Positions 37,286-49,590 of a stretch of DNA of 64,000 bases are shown in pieces. Source of the stretch: Smittium culicis (lineage: Eukaryota; Kickxellomycota; Harpellomycetes; Harpellales; Legeriomycetaceae); the NCBI GenBank assembly GCA_001970855.1, contig LSSN01000154.1, positions 1-64,000 on the forward strand. The letters run 5' to 3'. The number at the start of each line of letters is the position of its first letter. The first letter of the stretch is position 1. The notes under the pieces are model-generated. The model had not been told where the DNA came from and ran no database searches. It saw only the letters and a list, made by a program, of their open reading frames with translations. A program made the position numbers and the translations under genes.

Positions 37286-39735
37286 TTAATTGTTCTGGTT
37301 TTCGGTTTTATTGGATTCATGTTTGATATCAGCCGAGTCGAGGTGGCAGGTAACGTTTTTTTGATCTTGCATAGAAAGGAAAGCTGATGGGCCGACCTGA
37401 TTCTTTGGGGTGGACATTAATATATTTGAGGCAAAAACGTCGTTGCTTGGCACAAGGTAAGGAAGTTGGTTTTGGGTGGAAGTCTTATGCTGCGGGGTAA
37501 TGGAATTATGCGGGAATAGGGGTTTATATTCATTAAACTCGTTCATGCTAGTTTGGAACCCGAAAGGTTTAAGGAAAGTAGCAGGCAAGTTATGAATATT
37601 AGATGGTTCAGATATATTTTCAGTAGCGCTTAAGCCATTTTGAAGAAGGTTGAAATTAATACCGGCTTGAGAAAACTTTATGGTTGGGGAGTTGGAGTGG
37701 ATGGGCTTTAGGGGAGAGATGATGTTATCAGATGAGTTGGATAAGGGGTCATCAGAGGTATTTGATCTGCTGCGAGTAAAGTCATCATACTGAAAATAGG
37801 ATGCGTTAGATTTATTGATGGGTGTGGATAAAGGCGAATCGGGCATAGAATCGCTGTTATGGTTGTTGAAGCTTATAAAGTCACGATTTCGTCTTAGCCT
37901 ACCTCCACAGGCAACATCGCCATCGAGAGTGTTTCTAACATACCGAGTTGACGAAATTACTTTTTCGGAGGCATTATCACCGATCTGCATTGGGGGAGTA
38001 GAGATTATGTTTGATGAATTTCCAGGAGGAGAAAGTGGGTTTCTATTAGGTTCGAAAGGGTTTCCGATTCCAGTAAAAACGTAACTGTCAGGATCAGACC
38101 TGGTGACTAATGGTTTTAGTACGTGTGATTTAGAATTTTTAGATTTTTTAGAAATTTTCAGGGGCGATGAGGAAGAATTAGTTTGAAGGGAAATGGGGGT
38201 TTTGGATTTTTTAAGGGGTTTATTGTTGAAGAGGGGTTTATTTTCAGGAGTTTTAAGTAGAGAAGAGATAAAGTGAAATTCATTAGAGTCAAGGGAGAAT
38301 ATTTGGGAGAGGACTTTGTGATCGATAGTAGCAAGTTGAAATAAGGTGCGATTATAGTAAGCGGGGTTTAAGCTTTGATCGAGGTTATTAGCTGAGTCGA
38401 GTGTGCAAATGTAGGTTAAAGAGATGATAGAATCGATAAAGTTGGATAAAGGAAAGTTCGAGTTTATAAAAGTATTTAACTTTTTCGGGCAAGAGAAAAG
38501 GGCAGGGACGTTTTCATTTAGCTGGGGAATTTAATTTAAAAAAAAAAGGGTTCGATTATTAGTATATAAAAAAGAAAAAGGGAAGTTTAGGAGAAAAGGC
38601 AGTTTGGTAGAATAAGTAAAAAAAAAAAAAAGGGACTTACAATAGATAATCTTGAGTTTAAGGATGAGTCATAAGTTGATAGTTGGGGAGAATTAAGCCA
38701 GAAAGATTTTCCAGCTCTTCGGGAAGGGTTTTTGATTGATAGGGTATTAAGTATAGAATACGAGTTTTTGATAAAGGAGGCTTTGAATTTGGGGTCTAAA
38801 AACCTGGAGGGTTTATATGGAGGGGAAGAGGAGGGTTTAGTATTTTTTAAGGGGCGTAAATGGTATCTAGGGGAATGGAGAAGCGATATTGATGGTATGA
38901 TTGATAACTCGTATCTGATAGAGTGAAGGGCTAAGTAAGTTTTGAGTTCGATGATAAAGGAGAATAAAGAAGATTTAATGTTTTCCAAGTTAGTTTTAAT
39001 GGGATTAGTTTGGATAATAGACCAAATGATATCAGATAATTCAGCAGCGCAAAATAAAATGTAGCTGTAATCTGTGGACACATCTATTATTAATAAAAAA
39101 GGGAAAGGGAGTAAGATAAAAAGTTCCAGTGTGCATAGGGGGATGTAAATATAAATTAATAAAATAAGAGATATATGAAAGGAGTACCGTTATCAAGATT
39201 CTCAGCTACCGAGGTGGAATGAGGAGGGGAGAATAAAAGATTATAAAGCTGGAATAACTTTAATCTAATTCTGTGGTTTTCAGAAAGTTCTCTGAATCCG
39301 GTGTAAAATAGGACTTCTAAAAGTAATGTAATATGGGGGGTAGAGGATATTAAGAAACGGCTGTAATGTATTTATGGAGGTATGGAGATAAATAAAAATA
39401 TAGAGAAAAGTACTTGTTAGTATGGAATGTATGTTTTGGATATCAAGCGGTTTGGTGGTGTTTTGACGCGGGGAGGTATGAGGAGTAGAGGAATTGAGAG
39501 AGTTTGGAGAATGTAAGTATGAGAGCGAGTGTTTAATTTTTCTTCGTCGTGGAAGGGTAGGAGGTGCGGGATCAGAGGGAGAGCTTGAGTAAGAGAATAA
39601 GTTTGAATGGGTCAAAAATAGGGAAGTTTGGGAGGGGTTGTGGTTGAAGAAAGAAGAGGAGGCTTTGAAGAAGTTTATCAAGAGAGAGTCGGATAGTATA
39701 AGCTCACTATCAGCAGATGAAGTAGTTTCGTCCAT
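37286..39735 (-). CDS. Protein of unknown function, Ser/Asn/Pro-rich C-terminus, 4 exons, 700 aa
   Basis: Exons on the minus strand: 39735-39414, 39289-39188, 39083-38641, 38521-37286. Donors read GTACTT, GTACTC and GTAAGT; acceptors end in AG; and one frame runs through all junctions to the stop at 37286. The start is the first ATG (MDETTSSADSELILSD). Residues of about 105-200 and 285-385 look like folded helical segments, for example RIRLKLFQLYNLLF, YSYILFCAAELSDIIW and FIDSIISLTYICTLD. From about residue 390 on, the protein is basic, then disordered, with S/P/N-rich clusters such as SDSMPDSPLSTPINKS that look like phosphorylation-prone linker. No catalytic motif, signal peptide or membrane segment is seen. 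A regulatory or scaffold protein is possible, but I do not recognise the family. Confidence 0.75.
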
Positions 39736-42014
39736 TATAATAAGCAAGGGAGAAAGAAATGGAGCAATATATTAAAAGGGTATATATGGCAGATAATATG
39801 ATATAGAATAGCAAAGTGAATACTATAGCAAAGAACAAAGAGCGAAAGTGAGAGTGAGAGCGAGGGAAGCTGGGTGTAGATATATGTAAGAGGGAAGAAC
39901 AGTTGAGTGAATGAGGCTGGAGAGTAAGTGGGGTATGAAGGTAAGAATAAGCCAGCGAGAAAACGGAAGAAAGTAAATTAACTGTCTGGGTTTGAAAGTA
40001 TTGGTTTAATGTGAATGGAGAAATGCATGCATATATTTAGACGGAGGAAAGTGTCGACAAGGTGTATTCTTTTTTTTTTAATTGGGATGTGTGATTTTTT
40101 TTTTTATTTTTTATGGGATATGAATCCCTAATCGTAGTGATAAATTCTGGTTCATTTTTTTTTTTATGGGTATAACTCGAGTAAGGTAATCACCAGAAAG
40201 AAAATTTTTTTTTTTTTTGGAATTAGCGGTATTTAGCTGGCAAATCTATTGGTGCCTCTAATAACTTCAATTTAAGCATATTTTTACTCATTGGATCACT
40301 TTTTCGCGATCTGGGACAGTTCCTGAAAAAAAGAATTATTGTTATATGGAATTTAGTATATTTATATCTCTTTGTCAAACGACTCCCTTTTAAGGTCAAA
40401 GTGCTTCTGGCTTAAATAAATATTATTGGCTGCGTTCAAGTGAATTCACTAAATTGGCTATAATGTACACGCGCTCTGGCATTAATTAGGTTTAATGAGC
40501 TTAGTAAATGTGGCCTTTTATAGGCATAGTGAATTTAGGGAGAGTTTATTGGCCGTACATAATTTCCTAAGTGAGTAGAATGTATCATTAAGTGTAATTT
40601 TTTTCAACATTTCGCGATCTGAGCCAGATTAACCTGGCAAAAAATGCATTGCTAATCGCGTAAAAAAATATTTGCGATTACGTTTTTAATTTTTTTGGAT
40701 AGGTAAAGCGACGTAATATTATTCCTATAAAAAACAATGAAAATAGCCAAGTAATTTTAATTATCGATAATCTGGCAGCCCAGACAACCAAGTAGCCAAC
40801 AATCCAGCATATCAGACAACATAGCAGCCAACAATCCGGCGCCCAGATAACCAAATGCGCGAAATAAATGCAATTATCTGCTGGTGACAAAGATAGTACA
40901 TCCCAAACCTTTCCACTTTACCAATCACCCGTTCAGTAGTTATTTCATCTCGTAAATACGATGTATACTATATGAAAATCCTTCGGCCTGTTTTAATTGC
41001 CAAATTTTGGTTTTGTATTTATTGACAACTTTTTAGGTTGGATAATCAATGCAGGATAATCAGCCAAGTGACTTTCATTGCCATCGGTACCTGATCAAAA
41101 CTGCGTTGCGTCCTTTTCGCCTTTAAATCTAGCCACAAAATATAAAACAACACTGGATAATTGTGCTAGATGTTAGTTCCGATTATATATCTATTCACCC
41201 TTCTCGCTTACCCAGCCTTTGAACAACATCCTAGCTATTATCTTACTTCAGGTCTCTCAGAATCTCATATACTTTACCTTACGCTTGTTACTAGGTATAC
41301 ATTTTACAACAAAAACTCTCGTATTTCCCATCTTTTCACTTGCCATTAAACTTCTTTACTTCTGTGATTTCCATTTGGTATATACTTTGCCTGGTATAAT
41401 AGCTGTATATAGCCCAATAAAAAAAATTCACTTCTTATTGAATCTATATTTAAAATTTGAAGCTGAAATGCGCTCCAAAATCTAAAACAAATGCAGGCTT
41501 TAAAGCTATGATAAAGGCAATTCTCTCCTGCTTAAATACAGTGTCTGCATGATCGGCTGAAATGCTGAATGGCGCTTACTGACTGGTACAATCCATTCTC
41601 CTCACTCTTTCCCGTAGCAATTCACGCTGGTTGAAGGCAATAATCAAAACTTAATCGATACCTTATCTAGAAGATCCACGCCAACCATTAATCACAAAAA
41701 ACATACTATAAACCAAACTAGTCACCCAAAAATAAATAGCGTACTAATAAATTGATCAATTTTACATCCATATTTGCGCCTATAAAATTAAATGAATACA
41801 GAAAGTAAACACACAAGATCTTGATTTTTGCCCAATAACTTCACTCCTCTTAAAATGTAAATGTTACAAAAAGTATACTTGACATTCCTGCATTTCTTTT
41901 ATCTTATTTTACTTTTACTTTGAGATTTGTTTTTTTTTTACTAACTTTGATTCCTTCAAAATTCTACTCTCATACTTCAGCGCCTTATCTAAAATTTAAT
42001 AATACAATCGCCAA
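39736..42014. promoter_or_regulatory. Divergent intergenic region of the 700-aa and SDR genes
   Basis: This 2.3 kb spacer lies between divergent genes. The first 250 bp on the plus strand are strikingly purine-rich (G/A runs such as GAGAGTGAGAGCGAGGGAAG near 39850-39870), which makes a pyrimidine-rich leader or promoter for the minus-strand gene. Several T runs occur at 40070-40220. The stretch 40240-41200 is less AT-rich but has no believable coding frame. Pyrimidine-rich sequence precedes the SDR start. Confidence 0.45.
40778..40855 (+). repeat. Short interspersed direct repeats
   Basis: AGCCAACAATCC occurs at 40794-40805 and again at 40826-40837. GCCCAGACAACCAA (from 40778) recurs as GCCCAGATAACCAA (from 40841). 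The two motifs appear in the order 1-2-2-1. Function unknown. Confidence 0.6.
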
Positions 42015-43073
42015 ATGTTGCTGCTAGAAAAGATCGTTAACTCTTCCGAATCCCTTCTACTTCCGCTATGCCAGTGGTCCAACATTACTATGTTTGGCTT
42101 CAGAATGTTTTCATTCTCTGTGGAACTCTCCTATAATATACTATTCAAAATTCTCTTTAGGAAAGCTGACGAATCTCGCCTGCTCCAATACTCTTCCTTA
42201 CACAAAAAGAAATACGCCTCCAACTCTAAAAAAATCGCTATTGTCACTGGTGCCAACAGTGGTATTGGTTATGAAACTACAAGAGCATTAGCTCTTGCTG
42301 GTTTCCATGTTGTTATGGCCTGTAGAAACAAGAACCTCGCTGAACAAGCTATCGAATCCCTTAAAATAAAAACTAACCTAGACTCTTTCGAATTTATTGA
42401 GCTCGACTTATCTTCCTTCGCCTCCATTAATGCCTTCATCTCTCATTTCAAAAGCCTCCATAAGTCTCTTGACCTACTCATCAACAATGCTGGTGTTATG
42501 ATGTGCCCATACTCTTTAACTAAGGATGGAATAGAAATGCAATTCGGTACAAACCACGTCGGCCACTTCATTTTAACTAATGGCTTGATTGACCTCCTAC
42601 TTGCCTCCCACTCCCCAAGATTAATCTTCGTATCATCACTCGTCCACTACTCAGGCCGCTTTGAAAATTACGACTTTTTAAAAGAACACAACTATAACAA
42701 ATATAAAAACTATTCTATCAGCAAAATATGTAACATCATGTTCGCCACTGAACTAGCTAGGAAATATAAAAATACAAACCTAGTTGTAAACTCTTTGCAT
42801 CCTGGCGTTGTAAATACCAATTTAGGAAGACACGTTCTTACCTCTACTAATTCCTTTTTGGACTTTATAAAATCCGCTCTAACCATCACCCCCACCCACG
42901 GCGCTCTTACCACCATTAAACTGGCCCTATCCCCTGATGTCGAATCCATCTCTGGAAAATATTTCTCTAAAGAACTAGAAGTATCCCCACTAGGCTTTTC
43001 CCAAGACGAAAAGGCATGTGCTGATCTATGGAACTTCACCGAATCTATTATTAAAAATCACTCCAAAAATTAA
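42015..43073 (+). CDS. Short-chain dehydrogenase/reductase, retinol-dehydrogenase-like, 352 aa
   Basis: A single-exon gene with a classical SDR Rossmann fold. The cofactor loop TGANSGIG is at residues 78-85, NNAG at 157-160, the structural Asn in NHVGHF at 180, a catalytic-region serine in FVSS at 207-208, and the active site YSISK at 233-237. The motif order and the MACRN segment after strand 2 resemble the retinol dehydrogenase/WW-domain-oxidoreductase-like SDR group; an Arg there usually favours NADP(H). The first 70 residues precede the fold and include hydrophobic stretches (SLLLPLCQW, FSFSVELSYNILFKILF) that could anchor it in a membrane such as the ER or a lipid droplet. The substrate cannot be inferred. 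It is divergent from the 700-aa gene, with its own promoter. Confidence 0.92.
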   Translation: MLLLEKIVNSSESLLLPLCQWSNITMFGFRMFSFSVELSYNILFKILFRKADESRLLQYSSLHKKKYASNSKKIAIVTGANSGIGYETTRALALAGFHVVMACRNKNLAEQAIESLKIKTNLDSFEFIELDLSSFASINAFISHFKSLHKSLDLLINNAGVMMCPYSLTKDGIEMQFGTNHVGHFILTNGLIDLLLASHSPRLIFVSSLVHYSGRFENYDFLKEHNYNKYKNYSISKICNIMFATELARKYKNTNLVVNSLHPGVVNTNLGRHVLTSTNSFLDFIKSALTITPTHGALTTIKLALSPDVESISGKYFSKELEVSPLGFSQDEKACADLWNFTESIIKNHSKN

Positions 43074-44439
43074 ACCTAATGCACCCCCCTCCCCCCTATC
43101 CATCACTTACCCTTTAAGTTTTCTTCCCCTCTACTTACTGCTGTTAACCTCGTTTTTATTCCCTCCGTTGATAGCTTTGTTCATATTATCATTTAAAAAA
43201 ATTTCATTTTTATCTGATATCAATATGCATATTAAAAAAATTTTCAATAAATAGGATATACAAAACCTCTTTTTCATTTACATCTCTAAGACATTTTTGA
43301 AAATCATTCTCAGATATAATCGGCTAATTCTTGGTTATTAAATCCTTCTGCAATTAATCTATCATCAAAGATACTCAACTCTCAAGATCTTTTCTTAAAA
43401 GGCTAATACTACAACTTCATTTTTCTAAAAAATTTATTTTGATCATAAAGTCCAATACATGTACATATTAAATTATATTAAATTAAAGCGCTCCAATGTT
43501 AATACATCCAATAATATATTTTAATCAATTTTAAGTACGGTTTATTCTTTTCAAACAATCCTTTTTCTACCTTTATCTTTACCTCCTAACGTGCATTAGA
43601 TAAATTTGCTGACAATATCAGTTAATTTACCTTATTGAATGCTATAATATGACTTTTTCTTAAAATCAATTAGTATGAGCATTTTAATAAAAAAATTTCC
43701 ACATTATGAAGACGTTTCCTGTTTTTAATCTCTATTACACTATCTCTGTGCTATTTTATTTTATGCGAATGCTATTATTATATCAATTTCTAAAACTTTT
43801 CCAATTAATGAATCTATAAAATTTATCCATTCAATACACATATACATTCAATAAATCAGATATACTGCTTAGTTGCTGTTTGTTAAAGTAATATACTCTA
43901 GAAGCTATTTATATTAGTCGCTATAAGAAACCGTTCTATCGAGCACATTTTTCACAGAAATAAAGCCTTTAGCATTGACATTTCTCGAGTACAATGACCA
44001 TAGTAAATACTACGCCCTTATTAATCTAGTAAAGACTCATTAAGTTTATATCATTTAAATAGTGTTTAATTGAACCCTTTTACCAATTGAGGGAAAAGAA
44101 GTCGTTTAAAAATACTTCCCCGTATTTTATTATTATTATTTGTCTTTAGTTTTAGCCTTTATTATGGTTAATACAAATTTTCAATATTGCAAAAAGTATA
44201 AATAGTCTTTTTTTACCCAGCTTTCTGATTTCATATCAGAAAACAAATGTATTCCATCTTTAAAAATGATATATATACTAATACGTGGATTACCTTTTTT
44301 CAGTTTATACCTCTTGAATTCTCTTTGATATTGATGCTTCTGACATAGTGCTATAATTCTGGGGAAAAATGATACCTCTCGCAATATTAACCCGAGAATA
44401 CGAATAAAATTGACTGAAGAGTGCTGATGGTTCTGCACG
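43074..44439. other. AT-rich spacer upstream of retroelement A
   Basis: The 3' flank of the SDR gene (C-rich just after the stop, near 43080-43100) is followed by AT-rich sequence without genes. If element A has a left LTR it should lie here, but I could not match any segment to sequence downstream of A. Confidence 0.5.
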
Positions 44440-44890
44440 GGTGGGAGGAACAATAATAGCACTGGTTGAAGCTCCGAAAGCTAGAGTAGGTGAGACGTAT
44501 TTTACTACACAGCTTTCATCAAGGAAAATATTGAGGATATCAGTTTTTTTAATATATCAGGAAATACATCCTCTTAAAACATCGAAGAGCCGAAAAGGAA
44601 TAAATATCCAAAACAAAATGGAAACAGGACTGGTAAATTTAATATCCATAAAAAAAGAAAAACCAGGATGGTCAGTTCAAGAATAATAACAGCTACAGCT
44701 CCAATCTTATTTAAAGAAATTTTTAAAAAAAGTCGAAATCTGTTGAAGAAATCAATATGAGCTAGAAAAAAATCAAAGAAGCAGGCGCAAAAAAATTTTT
44801 ATCCACAAATAATGAATAAAAATGGAAATTTGAAGACTCAAAAGAAAAACCTAGATATATTCTTGCAATTTTTAGACCAAAAATATCACA

Positions 44891-44953
44891 CTAATAATTG
44901 ATATTGGTGCAGCATATTTGGTCATGAAGTCTGAATTAGCATGAAACCTTAGT
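44891..44953 (+). pseudogene. Element A aspartic protease fragment
   Basis: The peptide LIIDIGAAYLVMKSELA matches the retropepsin active site, where D-[TS]-G-A is expected. Here the middle residue is Ile, so the copy is probably inactive. A stop follows directly. Confidence 0.65.
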
Positions 44954-45929
44954 TCTGTAATAAAAATATGTATTTCAGGTATTATGGCTTTGAGAATTCA
45001 CGGGAAAACGATCAAGATACCCGGATATTGAATTCTGGATCTAATTATTGATTCTCACGTTTATAATTTGTTTTTTTAATTAATAATGGATCTTAGAGTG
45101 ATACTTAACTGATAGGAATAAACTTTTTACAAAAAATACCGGGTAGAATTTTATAAAACGACATCTCGAGTATACGGTGGTGTCAAGATTGCTTAGTTTT
45201 GCATAGGCTTTTGCTGCTTATTTATACTATCCAATAATATAACTAGCGAAAAAAACAAACATGATAACGCTATCCCTGCAAATGTATTCCAGAAATTAGC
45301 ATAACTACAGATTTATACAAAAAATTTCAATATTTTTGCTCTGGATTTTGCCTTGCATGCATTTATTCTAGTCTCAGCCATTCCTACGTTTAAGTGTATT
45401 TTGATTGACGTAAAACACATAAATAGCCCCAATTTTCCCTATTTTTTTGATCTATTCATCTGAAAACAATTTTCTTCTATTTTCTAGTCTTAGTTTAAAA
45501 TAATTATATATTCTTTTTCCTGTCAAAATAACACATAGTTTACTCCTATCTACCTTTTTAGTTGATACCTTCTGTATTACTCCTTCCCGTCTCTTTCATG
45601 ACAAGTGGTAATAGATAAATTAATTTACATACCTTTATAATCAAATTAACTGCTGTATATCAAAGAGTTGGAAGAAAATGGTAATTCTAAGAATCATATA
45701 ATTTTGATTCGTATGAAAATTTAGGCAAAAATACAAGAAAAAAAGCTGTTGGTATATATTAAAGCTCTCTTCAAGATTCTATAAGAGATTTAGAACCCAT
45801 TAAAAAACAAACAGAAGAGCTTACAGATAATCTGAATACCTAATTAGATGAATTTGACGATAAATTTCTAAAAATTAACTTGGAGCTATAAAAAAAATAT
45901 GTAAGGGTGATTTCTGTATACCAATTAAA

Positions 45930-46560
45930 TTGGATTCAAGCCCACCAAATTTTTACAGAAAACGATATTCACCTAAAGAAAGGAAAATAGTGCTCGATGA
46001 AATAAGTGAGGTTGAGAAAAATGTGATTATTTTCCCATCATATTCGGAATGGCTGTCTCCAGTGCATTTAGTTTCAAAGCCAAATGGTAATTACATGTGT
46101 TTTGTTGACTACAGGAAAATAAATGCAAAATTTTTATGGATAAGTACCCCTGTTCAACCATTAATGATTGTTTAACCAAGTTACAGGAAATAAATTTTAT
46201 TCGAATTTAGATTGTACGTCTGGATATTGAAAATTTGCGTCATAGAAATAATAAAGAATATACACTACATTAATTTACCCATTCGGAACTTTCGAATTTA
46301 ATGTATTATCTTTTCGCATATTCAATCCCCCCGTCACACTTTGAAATATTAGTGGACAAAGTTTTAAGACCTGACTCATGTGAATATTTAACAGTTTACT
46401 TATACGACATATTAATATTTACAAAAAGTTAAATAGAAAATTTAAGCCATTTGAGATCGGTGTTTGAAAAATTGAGGAAATTTAATATAGGCATAAGTTT
46501 AAGGAAGTTCCGGTTTTAAAAATTTTTTTTAAATACTTAGGTTACGAGATAAAAAAGATG
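45930..46560 (+). pseudogene. Element A reverse transcriptase
   Basis: The open part (45930-46175) has the RT fingers pattern: SEWLSPVHLVSKPNGNYM followed by CFVDYRKINAK. After frameshifts, VYLYDILIFTKS near 46394-46429 stands where YxDDILIFS is expected. The first catalytic Asp codon has become Tyr (GAC to TAC type change). LRSVFEKLRKFNIGISLRKF follows, as in the RT thumb region. The copy is catalytically dead. Confidence 0.85.
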
Positions 46561-47217
46561 GGGATATCTTCAGACTCAGATAAGTTAAAAATATGGATAG
46601 CACATAAATCCAAAATAATGTAAAACAATAAGGTCATTAATAGTAACAACATCTTACTTCAAAAGATCCATTCCTTTGTACGTATGAACAACTGTAACAG
46701 TGCAAAAAATGGCGAAGAAGGAAATATAATTCGAATTTATGAATGAATTTAAACAATCATAAACTAAAGATATTTTTACCCACGGAGATAAACTACAATT
46801 TTTAAGAACGAGACCATTTAGCGATATAGCGACAATAAAAATCTTATGGCCTAACATATGGAATACAGATTTTAAAATATACGCTGAATGTTAATATTTG
46901 ATTTGATTAATGTTAATTAATTCGCTGATCTAAATTATCCAATCAAATCATTTTATTTAACAGCATAAAAGACTTAAAGATTCGAAAAATGGATATCTAA
47001 GTCTTTAAATTTTTCTCCATCTCTTAATAAAAATAAATTTCGAATCTAACACTGAAAACCCAGTGGTGTCAGTTATTTATAGAATTTCCAAGTCTAGTTG
47101 AAGATATTCAAGATGGGTTTCTTTTTTACCCGAATTTAGATTGAAATTTTTGGGTATAATCAAAAAAATGATAATGGCGAAATACAATTTTTTTCAAGAT
47201 ACCCTGAATTACATGTT

Positions 47218-48458
47218 GTGAAATGCGCAGAGGTAGAAATAAAATTTGATAACATCAAATTGTTTTTAGAAGGAAAAAGTATGAAAAATGAATCAAAATT
47301 ACGGAAAATTGCAATTTATTATAGACTGAGAAATGGTAACTTATTCCGGATTACAAATAAAAAAGCAATTAAAGTAGTCAGTTCCGAAAATAGCCTCTAT
47401 AAAATAATTAAACCAATACACGAAGAAATAGATCGCGTCAAATTTCAAGGAATATGGAATATAGTGAAAAATAAAATATGGAGAATTATGCTAAAACAAG
47501 AAATAAAATATTGTTTTGATTCTTGTAAAGAATTTCAAGAGCGCCTAATGTCGAAACAAGTGTACAGATTTATCGAGTCCTTGAAAACTTGAGGAGTAAA
47601 AAATGTATTTTTTAGATCAATTCAAGAATAGCATACACCGGAAAATATATATTAGCGGCTGTAATTTTATTTTCGGGGTTTCTTAAAGTATGAAAAACTA
47701 AAAGTCAAATATCAGATGTAACCCTTGGCTGAATCAAAAAAATGAAATTGATATTCGGTGTTCGGTGTTCCAGAGATGATATCCTGTGAAAACACTCTGA
47801 TTTTAATTCTATTATGCTAAAAGATTATATAAAAAGTAAAGAAATAAAGACATAAAGGTCAAAAATAACTAAAATATCAGCTTTAATGGAAAATTAAGTC
47901 TATAAGTATGAATCGAAGAATTAAATATGGGTTAATGAAGACCATTAATGGTAATTTTGACGATTGGGGGTATATAATCGACAAAATACTATCATGAATT
48001 CTAACAGCAGCTTCAATGTGATCACGATACTATTCTCACTATTTGATGTTTGGAGAAAAAATGAGGATTCCATTTTTTGACCTTCCAAAGGTAGAAGTAC
48101 ATCCGCTATGAAAAAAAAAATATATATATATATATACCACATTATTATTTGTGTGCATATGTATATAGAGAAGTCAAATTACAGTACTATAGTTGAATTT
48201 AAAATAGAAAAATTTCTGATGGTATTCAATCCAGCGATACGGATAAAAGTTATAGTTAACAAAGTGAATAAAAGTTGCCTCGGCTCCTCCAAAAAAATTT
48301 TATTCAGAGAAAAAAATGTATACATAATAAACGACGAGAAAAACAGAAAACAAAATTTTCATGCGTCAATGTTGATGCGGTACTACCGCCGCAGAGGAGA
48401 TGAATGGGTTAAGAAAGGGAGTCTAAAATTTGATATTTCGACTTCTATTTTGCATTAA
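47218..48458 (+). pseudogene. Element A integrase remnant
   Basis: The 124-codon open frame at 47218-47592 contains IHEEIDRVKFQGIWNIVK and CFDSCKEFQ. This is the HHCC zinc-binding region with the second His lost and the last Cys changed to Phe. Core fragments follow: TGKYILAAVILFSGFLKV near 47635 and, after frameshifts, LMKTINGNFDDWG and LMFGEKMRIP near 47935-48075. The frame at 48108-48458 ends with NFHASMLMRYYRRRGDE, typical of the integrase C-terminus after the GPY/F domain. The domain order is intact but the frame is not. Confidence 0.8.
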
Positions 48459-48460
48459 TA

Positions 48461-49590
48461 ATGTAGATAAAGTGGATTAATTTATGTGCTCATAGCTTAT
48501 GATCATAATTTAAGCGTATTGTGATTCTATACTGGAATTTAAAATTTATCATTATTCCTATTAATTTTGATAAGTTTATTAATTTATATAAATCTATATT
48601 ACGAATTACCTCGAGAAAATATGGGATAATAAAGAGCCAAAGTTAGAAGAAGATGGAAGTGGTTTAATTTTGATAAAAATATAAAGAAAAAAAATTTTTT
48701 TTATTTGAAGATATTATTTCTCAAACAAAATCACACTAAACTAGTAAAATAAAAAAAATACTTATTGCCGTCGGAAAAAATTACAAATTTAAATAAAATT
48801 TCTTGCTCGTTTTTGATTCAATAATTGTCATAAATAAAAATGGAATGTTTCAGAAAATCTATTTGCTGATATCGACCGACCTAAAATAAAGATGATTTTA
48901 AATTATATTAAAACTATAATTTGAATTAATGATATTTGCATTAATATTATGTAATATATCTTATAAGTTTAATAATTAAAGTTAAAATTTGTGTATTTTA
49001 TGAAACCTTATGAAAATTAATAATTAAATTCAATTAGATTTCAAAAATAAAGCTTTTCAAATAAATAACTTATCTAAAAAATACATAGAAAAAAAACTTA
49101 GTTATTTTTTGATAGTTTATTTTATTAAAGTTAAAGCTCATTAAAAAAAACACATACAAAAAAAAAACAAATCTTCCCGTTATAAAATAGAAATTGTAAG
49201 AAAATTTCGCAATTTCTACACAGAAAAACTTTGTTTCGTAAAATCAATAAAATAAACCCAGATGAATCATCAATTACATGTATGGTTTTAATATTAGGTT
49301 TTTTTAAATTTTTATTTAGCAGTAAAATAACTCAATACATATTGTGATAATATCAGAAAATTTATGATTTTTAGAAATTTGATAAATAGATCTTATAACT
49401 AATACTTTTATCATTGTGATTTCATATATTTTTAGTATTTAAATAATGATTAAGTATAAATTGAAATAAATAATTATTCTAGTACGTTTTCGTATACAAT
49501 AAATTTTTATTTCTGCTCTTTTTTTTAAAAAAAAATTCTAATCTTTTCTTTGTTATTCGTATACAATGTCGCCAAAAATATAAAAAACAA
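48461..49590. other. AT-rich spacer between retroelements A and B
   Basis: No coding similarity is visible. It should contain a right LTR of A and a left LTR of B if they survive, but I could not pair sequences. The only notable item is a 12-bp direct repeat near its end. Confidence 0.5.
49489..49567 (+). repeat. 12-bp direct repeat just upstream of element B gag
   Basis: TTCGTATACAAT occurs at 49489-49500 and again at 49556-49567. The second copy lies about 30 bp before the first ATG of element B. It may be a remnant of an LTR end or transcription-start region, or chance in AT-rich DNA. Confidence 0.5.

Larger units (their letters stand above)
44440..48460 (+). mobile_element. Ty3/Gypsy element A, decayed
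   Basis: Protein fragments occur in Ty3/Gypsy order on the plus strand: aspartic protease (about 44891), reverse transcriptase (45930-46560), integrase zinc-binding region (47218-47592), integrase core (about 47620-48080) and the integrase C-terminal part (48108-48458). Stops and frameshifts break it many times. RNase H between RT and integrase is too degraded to place. No LTRs were found, so the ends are those of recognisable coding remnants. Confidence 0.85.

Noticed and set aside
37104..37289. 61-codon plus-strand open frame downstream of the GTPase gene
   Set aside because: It starts with GTG, overlaps the stop of the convergent gene, and its middle is a hydrophobic AT-driven run. No domain or splice model supports it.
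44181..44462. 93-codon minus-strand open frame next to element A
   Set aside because: Its composition is unremarkable and it has no motif. The plus strand here leads into the element A protease.
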